From Microthrixaceae bacterium (GTDB taxonomy: Bacteria; Actinomycetota; Acidimicrobiia; Acidimicrobiales; Microtrichaceae): DNA of 64,000 bases. The DNA is taken from contig JADLFH010000040.1 of NCBI GenBank assembly GCA_020845705.1, positions 62,001 to 126,000 of the forward strand, written 5' to 3'. The translations under genes were made by a program, and so were the position numbers. This document shows positions 9,423-19,819 of this stretch, piece after piece (position 1 is the stretch's first letter; each line of letters opens with the position of its first letter). The notes under the pieces are model-generated. The model had not been told where the DNA came from. It worked only from the letters and a program-made list of their open reading frames with translations, and did not search any database.

Positions 9423-9908
9423 TCAGGCCAACAAGGCGTCGATCTGGTTGATGGCCGACGATGCTCCCTCGACCACCCCCATCTCGAGAACCTTCCGAAG
9501 GCCCTCGACCGACTCGTACACGCTCTCGAATACGGCCTGGGTCCCGATATCGGTGGAGGCGAAGGTGTACAGGTTGCGGGAAACCGGCATGCCTTCGACC
9601 GGCGCAAACGTGTCATCCGCTGCAAACCCGTCGTCGAACGCGAACGACTTCGGTTCATCGACGGCCGTGAGAGCCCACCAGCCGTAGTACCTCTCGCCTT
9701 CCGGTGATGTCATGAAGTAGTGGGCGCGTCCGCCGGGGCGGAACTCGTGGGTGACGAAGGTGGCCGGGTGAGTGGGCGGTCCCCACACCCGCTCGAGTTG
9801 ACGGGGGTCCGCGTAGATCTGCCAGACACGCTCGGGCGGCGCCGCGAACTCGGCGCGGATGGTGAGTGTGAGAGCGTCGAGGTCACTGGTGACACCTGTT
9901 ACCGGCAC
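9423..9908 (-). CDS. SRPBCC / AHSA1 domain protein
   Basis: LTIRAEFAAPPERVWQIYADPRQLERVWGPPTHPATFVTHEFRPGG. Confidence 0.88.
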   Translation of the reverse strand: MPVTGVTSDLDALTLTIRAEFAAPPERVWQIYADPRQLERVWGPPTHPATFVTHEFRPGGRAHYFMTSPEGERYYGWWALTAVDEPKSFAFDDGFAADDTFAPVEGMPVSRNLYTFASTDIGTQAVFESVYESVEGLRKVLEMGVVEGASSAINQIDALLA

Positions 9909-9914
9909 GGGCTT

Positions 9915-10259
9915 CTACTCCTTGGTGATGTCTTCGGCGAGGAGGTCGTCGATGCGTGTGATACGGCCGCGCCAGAGTTCTTCGAGATCCGACAGCAGGG
10001 ACGCGACCGACCGCACCGCCCCGACCTCGCCGCGCGCGAGTTGCTCGCGGCCGCGCCTTCGTTTCGCTATCAGCCCCGCACGGTCCAGGACGGCGACGTG
10101 CTTTTGGACCGCGGCGAAGGACATGTCGTAGGCCGCCGCGAGCGCCGACACCGAGTGCTCGGCGACCAGCACTCGCCGGAGGATGTCACGGCGGGTTCGA
10201 TCTGCGAGCGCACCGAAGAGCGCATCGATGCGATCTTCCTCGATGGTCGCTGTTGCCAC
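9915..10259 (-). CDS. ArsR-family transcriptional regulator
   Basis: FGALADRTRRDILRRVLVAEHSVSALAAAYDMSFAAVQKHVAVLDRAGLI; GTG start assigned just inside an operator-like palindrome. Confidence 0.9.
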   Translation of the reverse strand: MATATIEEDRIDALFGALADRTRRDILRRVLVAEHSVSALAAAYDMSFAAVQKHVAVLDRAGLIAKRRRGREQLARGEVGAVRSVASLLSDLEELWRGRITRIDDLLAEDITKE

Positions 10260-10266
10260 ATGAACA

Positions 10267-10290
10267 ACATACAACCATTTGGTTGTATGT
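10267..10290. promoter_or_regulatory. Perfect operator palindrome ACATACAACCA-TT-TGGTTGTATGT
   Basis: 11-bp perfect inverted repeat, 2-bp spacer, directly upstream of the ArsR gene. Confidence 0.85.
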
Positions 10291-10469
10291 CAACCACCGG
10301 GAGAGCCGGTCGCAACGAAGGCGACCGCCGCGACCATCGCCAACACGATGGCTATCAACACGATCGCCGCCACCTGGTGGCGGATCGGTCGACGCCCCGG
10401 TTGCCGCATCGGTCCTGTTGCCCCGGCAGTGGCCTTCCGCTGCTCCGAGGGGCGTCCTCCACGAGACAT
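10290..10469 (-). CDS. Small membrane protein (59 aa), not in ORF track
   Basis: MSRGGRPSEQRKATAGATGPMRQPGRRPIRHQVAAIVLIAIVLAMVAAVAFVATGSPGG*; one TM helix; TACCCT-N6-ATG upstream. Confidence 0.6.
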   Translation of the reverse strand: MSRGGRPSEQRKATAGATGPMRQPGRRPIRHQVAAIVLIAIVLAMVAAVAFVATGSPGG

Positions 10470-10505
10470 CCCACCAGGGTAGGGGCCGGTAGCGTGCCGG
10501 CCGTC

Positions 10506-11489
10506 ATGTTCCTGATGCGCTTCGACCTACGGTCACCCGGCGCCGACGCCTCCCAGCGTGCAGCCCGGTACCGCACCGCTATCGAGATGTCCGCGTGGGC
10601 CGAGGAACGCGGTTGCGTCTCGGTCGTGTTGTCGGAGCACCACAGCTCCGAGGACGGCTATCTCGCCTCCCCCCTCACCCTCGCCGCCTCCATCGCGGCG
10701 GTCACCCGGAACGTACGGATCGTCGTCGCCGCGACTCTGCTGCCACTGCACGATCCGGTACGACTCGCCGAAGAGATCATCGCCCTGGACCACATCAGCG
10801 AAGGGCGCGTGCTGGTGGTGCTGGGTCTGGGCTACCGGCCCGAGGAGTACGAACTGGCCGGCCTCGACTACCGCCGTCGGGCGCGCCTGGCCGATGAACG
10901 ACTGGCAGAGCTCTTGGACGTTCTCGACACGGCAGGGGACACATCCGCGTGGCCACGGGTCACCCCCGCGCCGTTCTCACCGCCACGACGACGGCTCGCG
11001 TGGGGTGGCCGCAGCATCGCCGCGGCTCGTCGCGCGGGACGCTTCGGCATCGGGTTCTTCGCCCAGACCGACGGTGCCGGCCTGGCAGAGGCATACGAGC
11101 AGGCGGCGACCGAAGCCGGACACACCCCGGGCCTGTGCCTACTGCCGCCACCGGAGATGCCGCTCATCGTCTTCGTCAACGACGACCTCGACGAAGGCTG
11201 GAACGACGTGGGCGAGGCGATGGCGCTCGACGCCCGCGGCTACTACGAGTGGAGCTCGGTGGCCGGAACAGCGGAGCGGACCGCCAGCTTCTCGAAAGCG
11301 TCCGATGTCGAGTCTCTGCGGGCCGCCAACGGCGCCCATCGCGTGGTGAGCGCCACGCAAGCGAAGCAGTTGGTGGCGGAGTACTTCGTGCTGGGGCTCC
11401 ATCCCCTCTGCGGCGGCCTCGACCCGCAGCTCGCATGGGAGTACCTCCGTCGCGCCGCCGATGCAGTGGGCCCGCCACGGTTCGGTTGA
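10506..11489 (+). CDS. Luciferase-like (LLM class) flavin/F420-dependent oxidoreductase
   Basis: EERGCVSVVLSEHHSSEDGYLASPLTLAASIAAVTRNVRIVVAATLLPLHDPVRLAEEIIALDHISEGRV; true start inside long ORF 9720..11489. Confidence 0.88.
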   Translation: MFLMRFDLRSPGADASQRAARYRTAIEMSAWAEERGCVSVVLSEHHSSEDGYLASPLTLAASIAAVTRNVRIVVAATLLPLHDPVRLAEEIIALDHISEGRVLVVLGLGYRPEEYELAGLDYRRRARLADERLAELLDVLDTAGDTSAWPRVTPAPFSPPRRRLAWGGRSIAAARRAGRFGIGFFAQTDGAGLAEAYEQAATEAGHTPGLCLLPPPEMPLIVFVNDDLDEGWNDVGEAMALDARGYYEWSSVAGTAERTASFSKASDVESLRAANGAHRVVSATQAKQLVAEYFVLGLHPLCGGLDPQLAWEYLRRAADAVGPPRFG

Positions 11490-11522
11490 TCCCCACCCGG
11501 GAAGTCCAGGTCTGTTCGACCG

Positions 11523-11574
11523 CCAACCTGCGTAGGAATCCGTCGCTGGAGGACGAATCCGTACGCAAGTTCGG
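11523..11574 (-). repeat. Dispersed palindromic element, copy A
   Basis: On minus strand CCGAACTTGCGTACGGATTCGTCCTCCAGCGACGGATTCCTACGCAGGTTGG; about 43/52 identical to 41197-41248. Confidence 0.75.
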
Positions 11575-11585
11575 AAGGGGCGCCG

Positions 11586-12689
11586 TCAGCCGGCGGCACG
11601 TTCCCAGCGGAGGTAGCCCTCCATGAGCGGGTCCAGGTCGCCGTCCAACACAGCATCCACGTTGCCGATCTCCACCGACGAGCGCAGGTCCTTCACCTGC
11701 TGGTACGGCTGGAGCACGTAGCTGCGGATCTGGCTGCCGAAGTCCACGGCACGCTGCTCGCCTGCGATCTCGGCCAGCTTCTGCGCGTGCTTCTGCCGCT
11801 CCACCTCCAACAGCTTCGCCTTGAGCACCGTCATCGCCCGGTCCTTGTTCTGATGCTGTGACCGTTCGTTCTGACATGACGACACGATCCCGGTGGGCAG
11901 GTGGGTGATGCGGACCGCCGAGTCGGTCACGTTCACGTGCTGGCCGCCGGCGCCCGACGAGCGGTAGGTGTCGATCCGCAGGTCCTTGTCGTCGATCTCG
12001 ATCTGGTCGTCCACGTCGTCGAGCAGCGGCGTCACGTGAATCGAGGCGAAGCTGGTCTGACGGCGGGCGTTGTTGTCGAACGGCGAAATCCGCACCAGCC
12101 GGTGCACACCGTGCTCGGAACGCAGGTAGCCGTACGCGTAGCGGCCCTTGATGATGAAGGTGGCCGACGACAACCCGGCCTCGGTGCCGGCGGTGGCCTC
12201 GTCCAACTCCACCTCGAAGCCCTTGTCCTCGGCCCAGCGGCTGTACATGCGCACCAGCATCTCGGCCCAGTCCTGAGCGTCGGTGCCACCGGCGCCGGAG
12301 TTCACCTCGCAGATGGCGTCGAGCTCGTCGTACTCACCGGTGAACAGCGCCCGCAGTTCCAGCTCGTCGAGGTCGGCTGCGATCGCGGCGATGGCCGCGG
12401 CGATCTCGGGTTCCTGGGATTCGTCGCCCTCCTCGCGCGCCAACTCGGCGAGTGTCGCCGCATCCTCCACGCTCGACGACAGTCGCCCGTAGAGGCTCAG
12501 ATCGTCTTCGACCGCCGCGAACTCGCGTTGGACCGCCTGCGCTGCTGCGGGATCGTCCCACAGGTCCGGCCGCGCCATCTCGGTCTCGAGTTGAGGACGA
12601 CGTGCCCGCAGCTCGTCGATCCGAAGGTACTGGTGAGCTTCTTGGACACGCCGGGACAGCTCGCCCAACGCCGTGGAGAAGTCCTGCAT
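11586..12689 (-). CDS. prfB: Peptide chain release factor 2
   Basis: 367 aa; GAGGQHVNVTDSAVRITHLPTGI GGQ domain; no in-frame stop/frameshift. Confidence 0.96.
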   Translation of the reverse strand: MQDFSTALGELSRRVQEAHQYLRIDELRARRPQLETEMARPDLWDDPAAAQAVQREFAAVEDDLSLYGRLSSSVEDAATLAELAREEGDESQEPEIAAAIAAIAADLDELELRALFTGEYDELDAICEVNSGAGGTDAQDWAEMLVRMYSRWAEDKGFEVELDEATAGTEAGLSSATFIIKGRYAYGYLRSEHGVHRLVRISPFDNNARRQTSFASIHVTPLLDDVDDQIEIDDKDLRIDTYRSSGAGGQHVNVTDSAVRITHLPTGIVSSCQNERSQHQNKDRAMTVLKAKLLEVERQKHAQKLAEIAGEQRAVDFGSQIRSYVLQPYQQVKDLRSSVEIGNVDAVLDGDLDPLMEGYLRWERAAG

Positions 12690-15395
<2,706 letters not shown>

Positions 15396-15405
15396 AGGTC
15401 CGCTC

Positions 15406-15411
15406 AGCCTA
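15406..15411 (-). promoter_or_regulatory. secA -10-like TAGGCT
   Basis: TAGGCT 10 nt upstream of secA ATG on minus strand. Confidence 0.4.
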
Positions 15412-15451
15412 TCGGCGGGCGATCACCGGACCTCCGCCACGCCCACCCCTG

Positions 15452-15507
15452 CCCGTTCTGTGATGCGAGACACGACGCAAACGTCGTGTCTCGCATCACA
15501 GAACGGG
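15452..15507. terminator. 26-bp perfect hairpin with CAAA loop between hpf and secA
   Basis: cccgttctgtgatgcgagacacgacg-caaa-cgtcgtgtctcgcatcacagaacggg. Confidence 0.6.
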
Positions 15508-15571
15508 GGGGTGGGGGGGGTGGGGGGGGTGGGGGGGTTGGGGGGGTGGGGGGGGTTGGGGGGGTGGGGGG
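15505..15571 (+). repeat. G-run tract (eight G6-8 runs separated by T/TT; C-rich on transcribed strand RNA)
   Basis: G7 T G8 T G8 T G7 TT G7 T G8 TT G7 T G6 ending at hpf stop codon. Confidence 0.9.
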
Positions 15572-16189
15572 TCAGGCGGTCTCGTCGATCAGGCCGATGT
15601 CGCCGTCTTCACGCCGGTACACCACAGCGGCCCGTCCAGTGTCCGCGTTGGTGAAGAAGTAGAAGTCGTGGCTGACCAAGTCCATCCGCAGTGCCGCCTC
15701 CTCGGGAACCAGCACCAGCTTCTCCACCTGCTTCATCTTCACGATGCGGTATTCGGATGCGTCGGAACCGGCGGCGACGGTCTCGCCTGTTGCGGTGAGG
15801 GCTTCGGGCTCCTCGGGAAGAAGGTCTACGGGCAGCTCGCTTGGAGTCTGCGCCCACATCTTCGCCTTGGAGTGGTCGCGGTGGGAGGGCTTGCGGGCGA
15901 GTCGGGTCTTGAGCTTGTGCAGCTTGTTCTCCAACTTGGCGACCGCCCTGTCGACAGCGGTGAGCTGGTCGGGCCCGTTGGCAGTACAGCGCACGTGATG
16001 CCCGTGTCCTTCGAGCGTGACCTCACACACCTCCTTGTCGACGATCCGCGGATTGCGCTCCGCTGAGAAGTGGACGTGGGCCGAATCCATCCCCGGTAGG
16101 TACTTCGCGAGCCGGTCGATCTTCTCGACGATCAGGTCGCGGTCACGGTCGGGAAGAGAGGTATGGCGTGCACTCACTCGGATCTGCAA
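15572..16189 (-). CDS. hpf: Ribosome hibernation-promoting factor, long form
   Basis: LQIRVSARHTSLPDRDRDLIVEKIDRLAKYLPGMDSAHVHFSAERNP and C-terminal RMDLVSHDFYFFTNADTGRAAVVYRREDGDIGLI; TTG start with AAAGGAG SD. Confidence 0.93.
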   Translation of the reverse strand: MQIRVSARHTSLPDRDRDLIVEKIDRLAKYLPGMDSAHVHFSAERNPRIVDKEVCEVTLEGHGHHVRCTANGPDQLTAVDRAVAKLENKLHKLKTRLARKPSHRDHSKAKMWAQTPSELPVDLLPEEPEALTATGETVAAGSDASEYRIVKMKQVEKLVLVPEEAALRMDLVSHDFYFFTNADTGRAAVVYRREDGDIGLIDETA

Positions 16190-16871
16190 CAGGATCTCCT
16201 TTGGTGCCGTGGCAAGGTGGGTTTGTGGAGGGATGGTAGACGCCCGGGAGGCGCTTGGGGTCCGGTGTGACCGCGAGCGTTGCCGCCACGATCCGCTCTG
16301 CACCGCCGCAGCGGAGCGCCATTGCGCCCGTCCGCAGCGAGGAGCCGGTGGTGCGGACGTCGTCGATCAGCACGACTGTGGTGGGCGCCGGGGCGCATCC
16401 GGCAATTGCGGGGCCCGCCAAGCGGGTCGCGCGGTCCAAGCCGAGCTGTGAGTGACCGTCGGTGCGCCGCAGGAGACACCGCCGGGGTAGGCCAAGGACC
16501 GCCGCCACCCGCGCCGCGATGAGCTCCCCCTGGTCGACGCCCCGGCGGCGACGGTTGGCCGCCAACGCCGGCACCCAGGTGACCGCGGCGTTCCCCGACC
16601 CGGCAAGCTCCGCTCCGAGTCGACCGGCGACCAGTCGGCCCAGAGCGTCGGCGAAGAGCGTCAACACCTCGCGGTGGTGACGGAACTTCGCCCCCTGGAT
16701 TGCCGTCGCCGCCACGCCTTCGTAGCTGAGCAGGGCGAAGGCCTCGTCGACACCCGGTGGCGACACCAAGGGCACAGCCGGGCGGAGCTGCGCGCGGCAG
16801 TCCGCGCACAAGACGTGGCCGACACGGCCACAGCCGCAGCAGGTGGGGGGCACCAACACTCCCCCCACCAT
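16143..16871 (-). CDS. comF: ComF-family phosphoribosyltransferase
   Basis: CCGCGRVGHVLCADC zinc ribbon; VVLIDDVRTTGSSLRTGAMAL PRPP motif. Confidence 0.9.
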   Translation of the reverse strand: MVGGVLVPPTCCGCGRVGHVLCADCRAQLRPAVPLVSPPGVDEAFALLSYEGVAATAIQGAKFRHHREVLTLFADALGRLVAGRLGAELAGSGNAAVTWVPALAANRRRRGVDQGELIAARVAAVLGLPRRCLLRRTDGHSQLGLDRATRLAGPAIAGCAPAPTTVVLIDDVRTTGSSLRTGAMALRCGGAERIVAATLAVTPDPKRLPGVYHPSTNPPCHGTKGDPVADPSECTPYLSSRP

Positions 16872-16906
16872 AGGAACGCCCTACGACAACGAAGCTTGGG
16901 CCGCCC

Positions 16907-18352
16907 TCAGTAGCGGTAGTGCTCCGGCTTGTAGGGGCCACCGACCGCCACGCCGATGTAGTCGGCCTGGTCCTTGGTCAGCTCGGTCAGCCGCACCCCG
17001 AGCGCGTCGAGGTGCAGCCGAGCCACCTTCTCGTCGAGGACCTTCGGCAAGGTGTAGACGCCGAGGGGGTAGTCCGCGGTCTTGGTGAACAGTTCGATCT
17101 GGGCGATCGTCTGGTTCGTGAAGCTGTTGGACATCACGAAGCTCGGATGGCCCGTGGCACAACCCAGGTTCAATAGGCGCCCTTCGGCCAGGATGATCAC
17201 CGAGTGCCCGTCGGGGAAGACGAACTCGTCCACCTGCGGCTTGATGTTCACGCGCCGGACGTCGCTCATCCGGGCGATACCGGCCATGTCGATCTCGTTG
17301 TCGAAGTGACCGATGTTGCCGACGATGGCCTGGTGCTTCATCCGTGCCATGTGCTCGGCCGAGATGATGTTGAAGTTGCCAGTGGTGGTGATGAAGATGT
17401 CGGCGGTCTCCACCACGTCCTCCAGGCGGAGAACCTGATAGCCCTCCATCGCCGCCTGGAGCGCGCAGATGGGGTCGATCTCGGTGACGATCACCCGCGC
17501 CCCTTGGCCGCGCAACGACGCCGCGCAGCCCTTGCCCACGTCGCCGTAGCCGCACACCACGGCGACCTTGCCGCCGATCATCACGTCGGTGGCCCGGTTG
17601 ATGCCGTCGATGAGGCTGTGGCGACAGCCGTAGAGGTTGTCGAACTTCGACTTGGTGACCGAGTCGTTCACGTTGATCGCCGGGAACAGCAGCGTGCCGG
17701 CTTCCATCATCTGGTAGAGCCGATGCACGCCGGTGGTGGTCTCCTCAGTGACGCCCTTGATGCCCTTGCCCACCTCGGTCCAGCGGTTCGGCTCCTTGGC
17801 CAGCGAGTTGCGCAGGAGATCCAGGACCACCTTCCATTCCTCGGAATCCGACTCGGTTGCCTCCGGCACCGCTCCGGCTGCTTCGTACTCGGCACCCTTG
17901 TGGACCAACATCGTGGCGTCGCCGCCGTCGTCGAGGATCATGTTGGGGCCACCGCCATCGGGCCAGCGCAGCGCCTGGTCGGTACACCACCAGTACTCCT
18001 CGAGGGTCTCGCCCTTCCAGGCGTAGACGGGCACGCCGCCGGGAGCATCGACGCTGCCTTCGGGACCGACCACCACGGCCGCGGCCGCGTGGTCCTGGGT
18101 GGAGAAGATGTTGCAGCTCACCCAGCGCACATCGGCCCCCAGGTGGACGAGGGTCTCGATGAGAACCGCCGTCTGGACGGTCATGTGCAGCGAGCCCATG
18201 ATGCGTGCGCCCTTGAGTGGCTGGGCGTCGTAGAACTCGGCTCTGGTGGCCATCAGGCCGGGCATCTCGTGCTCGGCGAGTTGGATCTCCTTGCGGCCGA
18301 AGCCGGCCAGGGAAAGGTCTGCGACCTTGAAGTCGTCGGGGTTCATGGACAT
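16907..18352 (-). CDS. ahcY: Adenosylhomocysteinase
   Basis: 481 aa; [60 protein letters not shown]. Confidence 0.97.
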   Translation of the reverse strand: MSMNPDDFKVADLSLAGFGRKEIQLAEHEMPGLMATRAEFYDAQPLKGARIMGSLHMTVQTAVLIETLVHLGADVRWVSCNIFSTQDHAAAAVVVGPEGSVDAPGGVPVYAWKGETLEEYWWCTDQALRWPDGGGPNMILDDGGDATMLVHKGAEYEAAGAVPEATESDSEEWKVVLDLLRNSLAKEPNRWTEVGKGIKGVTEETTTGVHRLYQMMEAGTLLFPAINVNDSVTKSKFDNLYGCRHSLIDGINRATDVMIGGKVAVVCGYGDVGKGCAASLRGQGARVIVTEIDPICALQAAMEGYQVLRLEDVVETADIFITTTGNFNIISAEHMARMKHQAIVGNIGHFDNEIDMAGIARMSDVRRVNIKPQVDEFVFPDGHSVIILAEGRLLNLGCATGHPSFVMSNSFTNQTIAQIELFTKTADYPLGVYTLPKVLDEKVARLHLDALGVRLTELTKDQADYIGVAVGGPYKPEHYRY

Positions 18353-18498
18353 GCGCGCTCCCGCGTGTGATCAGAGTTGAACGTGAGTGGGTCGCGGGCT
18401 GGGGCCAACAGGCTCCGGTTCAACGGCAGCTCGCAGTCGGCCAAGTGTAGAACGGCAGGCCGTGGGTTGCCCGGCGACGCGCCTCAGGCGATGGTCGC

Positions 18499-19551
18499 TC
18501 AAGAACGCAGATGGTCCTTGATGTAGTCGAGAACGGGTACGGGACCCGGGTCGATGCCGGCCTGAGCGGCCGCCTCCAGCGTCACGAAGTCGCCGACCAT
18601 GACCAGGTCGAGCATCTGCGCCAGGTATCCCTTGCCTTCGGCCTCAACCGTGTGCACGTCGGCCACGACCTCCTCGCAGATCTCCTCCACCAGTTCGAAA
18701 CGACGCCGGGTCTGGGGGTGTTCGGTCCCGTGTCGCAACAACACCATCGAGAACACCTGACGGGTTACATCGCCGTGCTGGCCCCATCCGCAGATCTCGT
18801 TGTGGGTCAGCTCCGGTATGCGGTTTGCGAAGGCAGCGACCTTGGCGTTCTCGTTGAACTGGGCCTTCCAGCGCAATGCCGCCACCTCGCCGATCAGCCC
18901 GCCGCCGTAGATGACGGGGATGGTGCGGCCGATGCGTCTGGCAAGCACCGCCGCCTCGGAACCCACAACGTCGAGGGCCGCGGCCCGCTCGTCGAGGTGC
19001 TCGGCCGCGGCTGCGATCTGGTTGGAGATCCCCGGCAACAACCCGAGCCGCTCCAGCACCACCAGCGGTGGGATCGACACCGCTCCGATACCTGCTCGGG
19101 GCATGGGAATGGACGTGTCGATGGGCACCTGGGCCACACCATGGCGTTGCGCGAGCGCCCCCAACTCGCCGCCCGAGGTGATCATGACGACCCGCGCCCC
19201 ACGCGAGATCGCGTCTTCCGCCACCTGGACGGTCTCCTCGGTGTTGCCCGAGAACGACACGCAGAAGACCAGGGTGTCGGGACCGACGAAGTGGGGGATC
19301 TCATAGCCCTTGGGGACGATGACGGGGATGTCGAGGACCGGACCACAAACCGCGGCGGTCAGGTCGCCGCCGATTCCGCTGCCACCCATACCCGCCACGA
19401 CCACCGAGGTGATCCCCTCGGCGGAGGGAAGCCTCTCGACCGAGTGTGCCGCCGCGGCTGCGATGCGGACCTGGTTGCCAAGCGAGGACGCCGCGGCGAA
19501 CATCCCGAGCGAGTCGAGCCGGGTTGGGGCCTCAGCCCTCGCGGAGGTCAC
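18499..19551 (-). CDS. Bifunctional phosphoglucose/phosphomannose isomerase-like protein (TobH-like)
   Basis: VVVAGMGGSGIGGDL SIS domain, FSGNTEET, HNEICGW; GTG start overlaps Trm112-like stop (GTGA). Confidence 0.88.
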   Translation of the reverse strand: MTSARAEAPTRLDSLGMFAAASSLGNQVRIAAAAAHSVERLPSAEGITSVVVAGMGGSGIGGDLTAAVCGPVLDIPVIVPKGYEIPHFVGPDTLVFCVSFSGNTEETVQVAEDAISRGARVVMITSGGELGALAQRHGVAQVPIDTSIPMPRAGIGAVSIPPLVVLERLGLLPGISNQIAAAAEHLDERAAALDVVGSEAAVLARRIGRTIPVIYGGGLIGEVAALRWKAQFNENAKVAAFANRIPELTHNEICGWGQHGDVTRQVFSMVLLRHGTEHPQTRRRFELVEEICEEVVADVHTVEAEGKGYLAQMLDLVMVGDFVTLEAAAQAGIDPGPVPVLDYIKDHLRS

Positions 19552-19790
19552 TCGGCGTCGAAGTTGGGGCCGATCCCTTCGGCCTCGGCCTTCGCCATGA
19601 GCTTGTCGTGGTCGGCTTCGCTCAGGTTGGTGGCCTCGTCGATCAGCATCACCGGGATGCCGTCGCGGATCGCATAGCTGCGCCGCAGCCGGGGGTTGTA
19701 CAAGATGTCGTCGCTCTCGAAGTACCACAGCGGGCCTTTGTCCTCGGGGCAGGCCAGGTACTCGAGCAGGGTGGAATCGGAAAGGGCCAT
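19548..19790 (-). CDS. Trm112-family small protein
   Basis: 80 aa; LLEYLACPEDKGPLWYFESDDILYNPRLRRSYAIRDGIPVMLIDEA. Confidence 0.88.
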   Translation of the reverse strand: MALSDSTLLEYLACPEDKGPLWYFESDDILYNPRLRRSYAIRDGIPVMLIDEATNLSEADHDKLMAKAEAEGIGPNFDAE

Positions 19791-19819
19791 CGGCCCGAAA
19801 GGGTAGTGCCTTGCGGCTC

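Noticed and set aside
9720-10505. N-terminal half of ORF 9720..11489
   Set aside because: Antisense to the SRPBCC and ArsR genes; LLM homology begins at 10506.
11586-12689. Programmed +1 frameshift in prfB
   Set aside because: The ORF is uninterrupted over 367 aa; no in-frame TGA with CTTTGA context near the N-terminus.
18353-18500. SAH or SAM riboswitch upstream of ahcY
   Set aside because: Leader lacks the conserved SAH-riboswitch core strings I can recognise; only a 7-bp GTTGAAC/GTTCAAC inverted repeat is visible. Infernal search would be needed.
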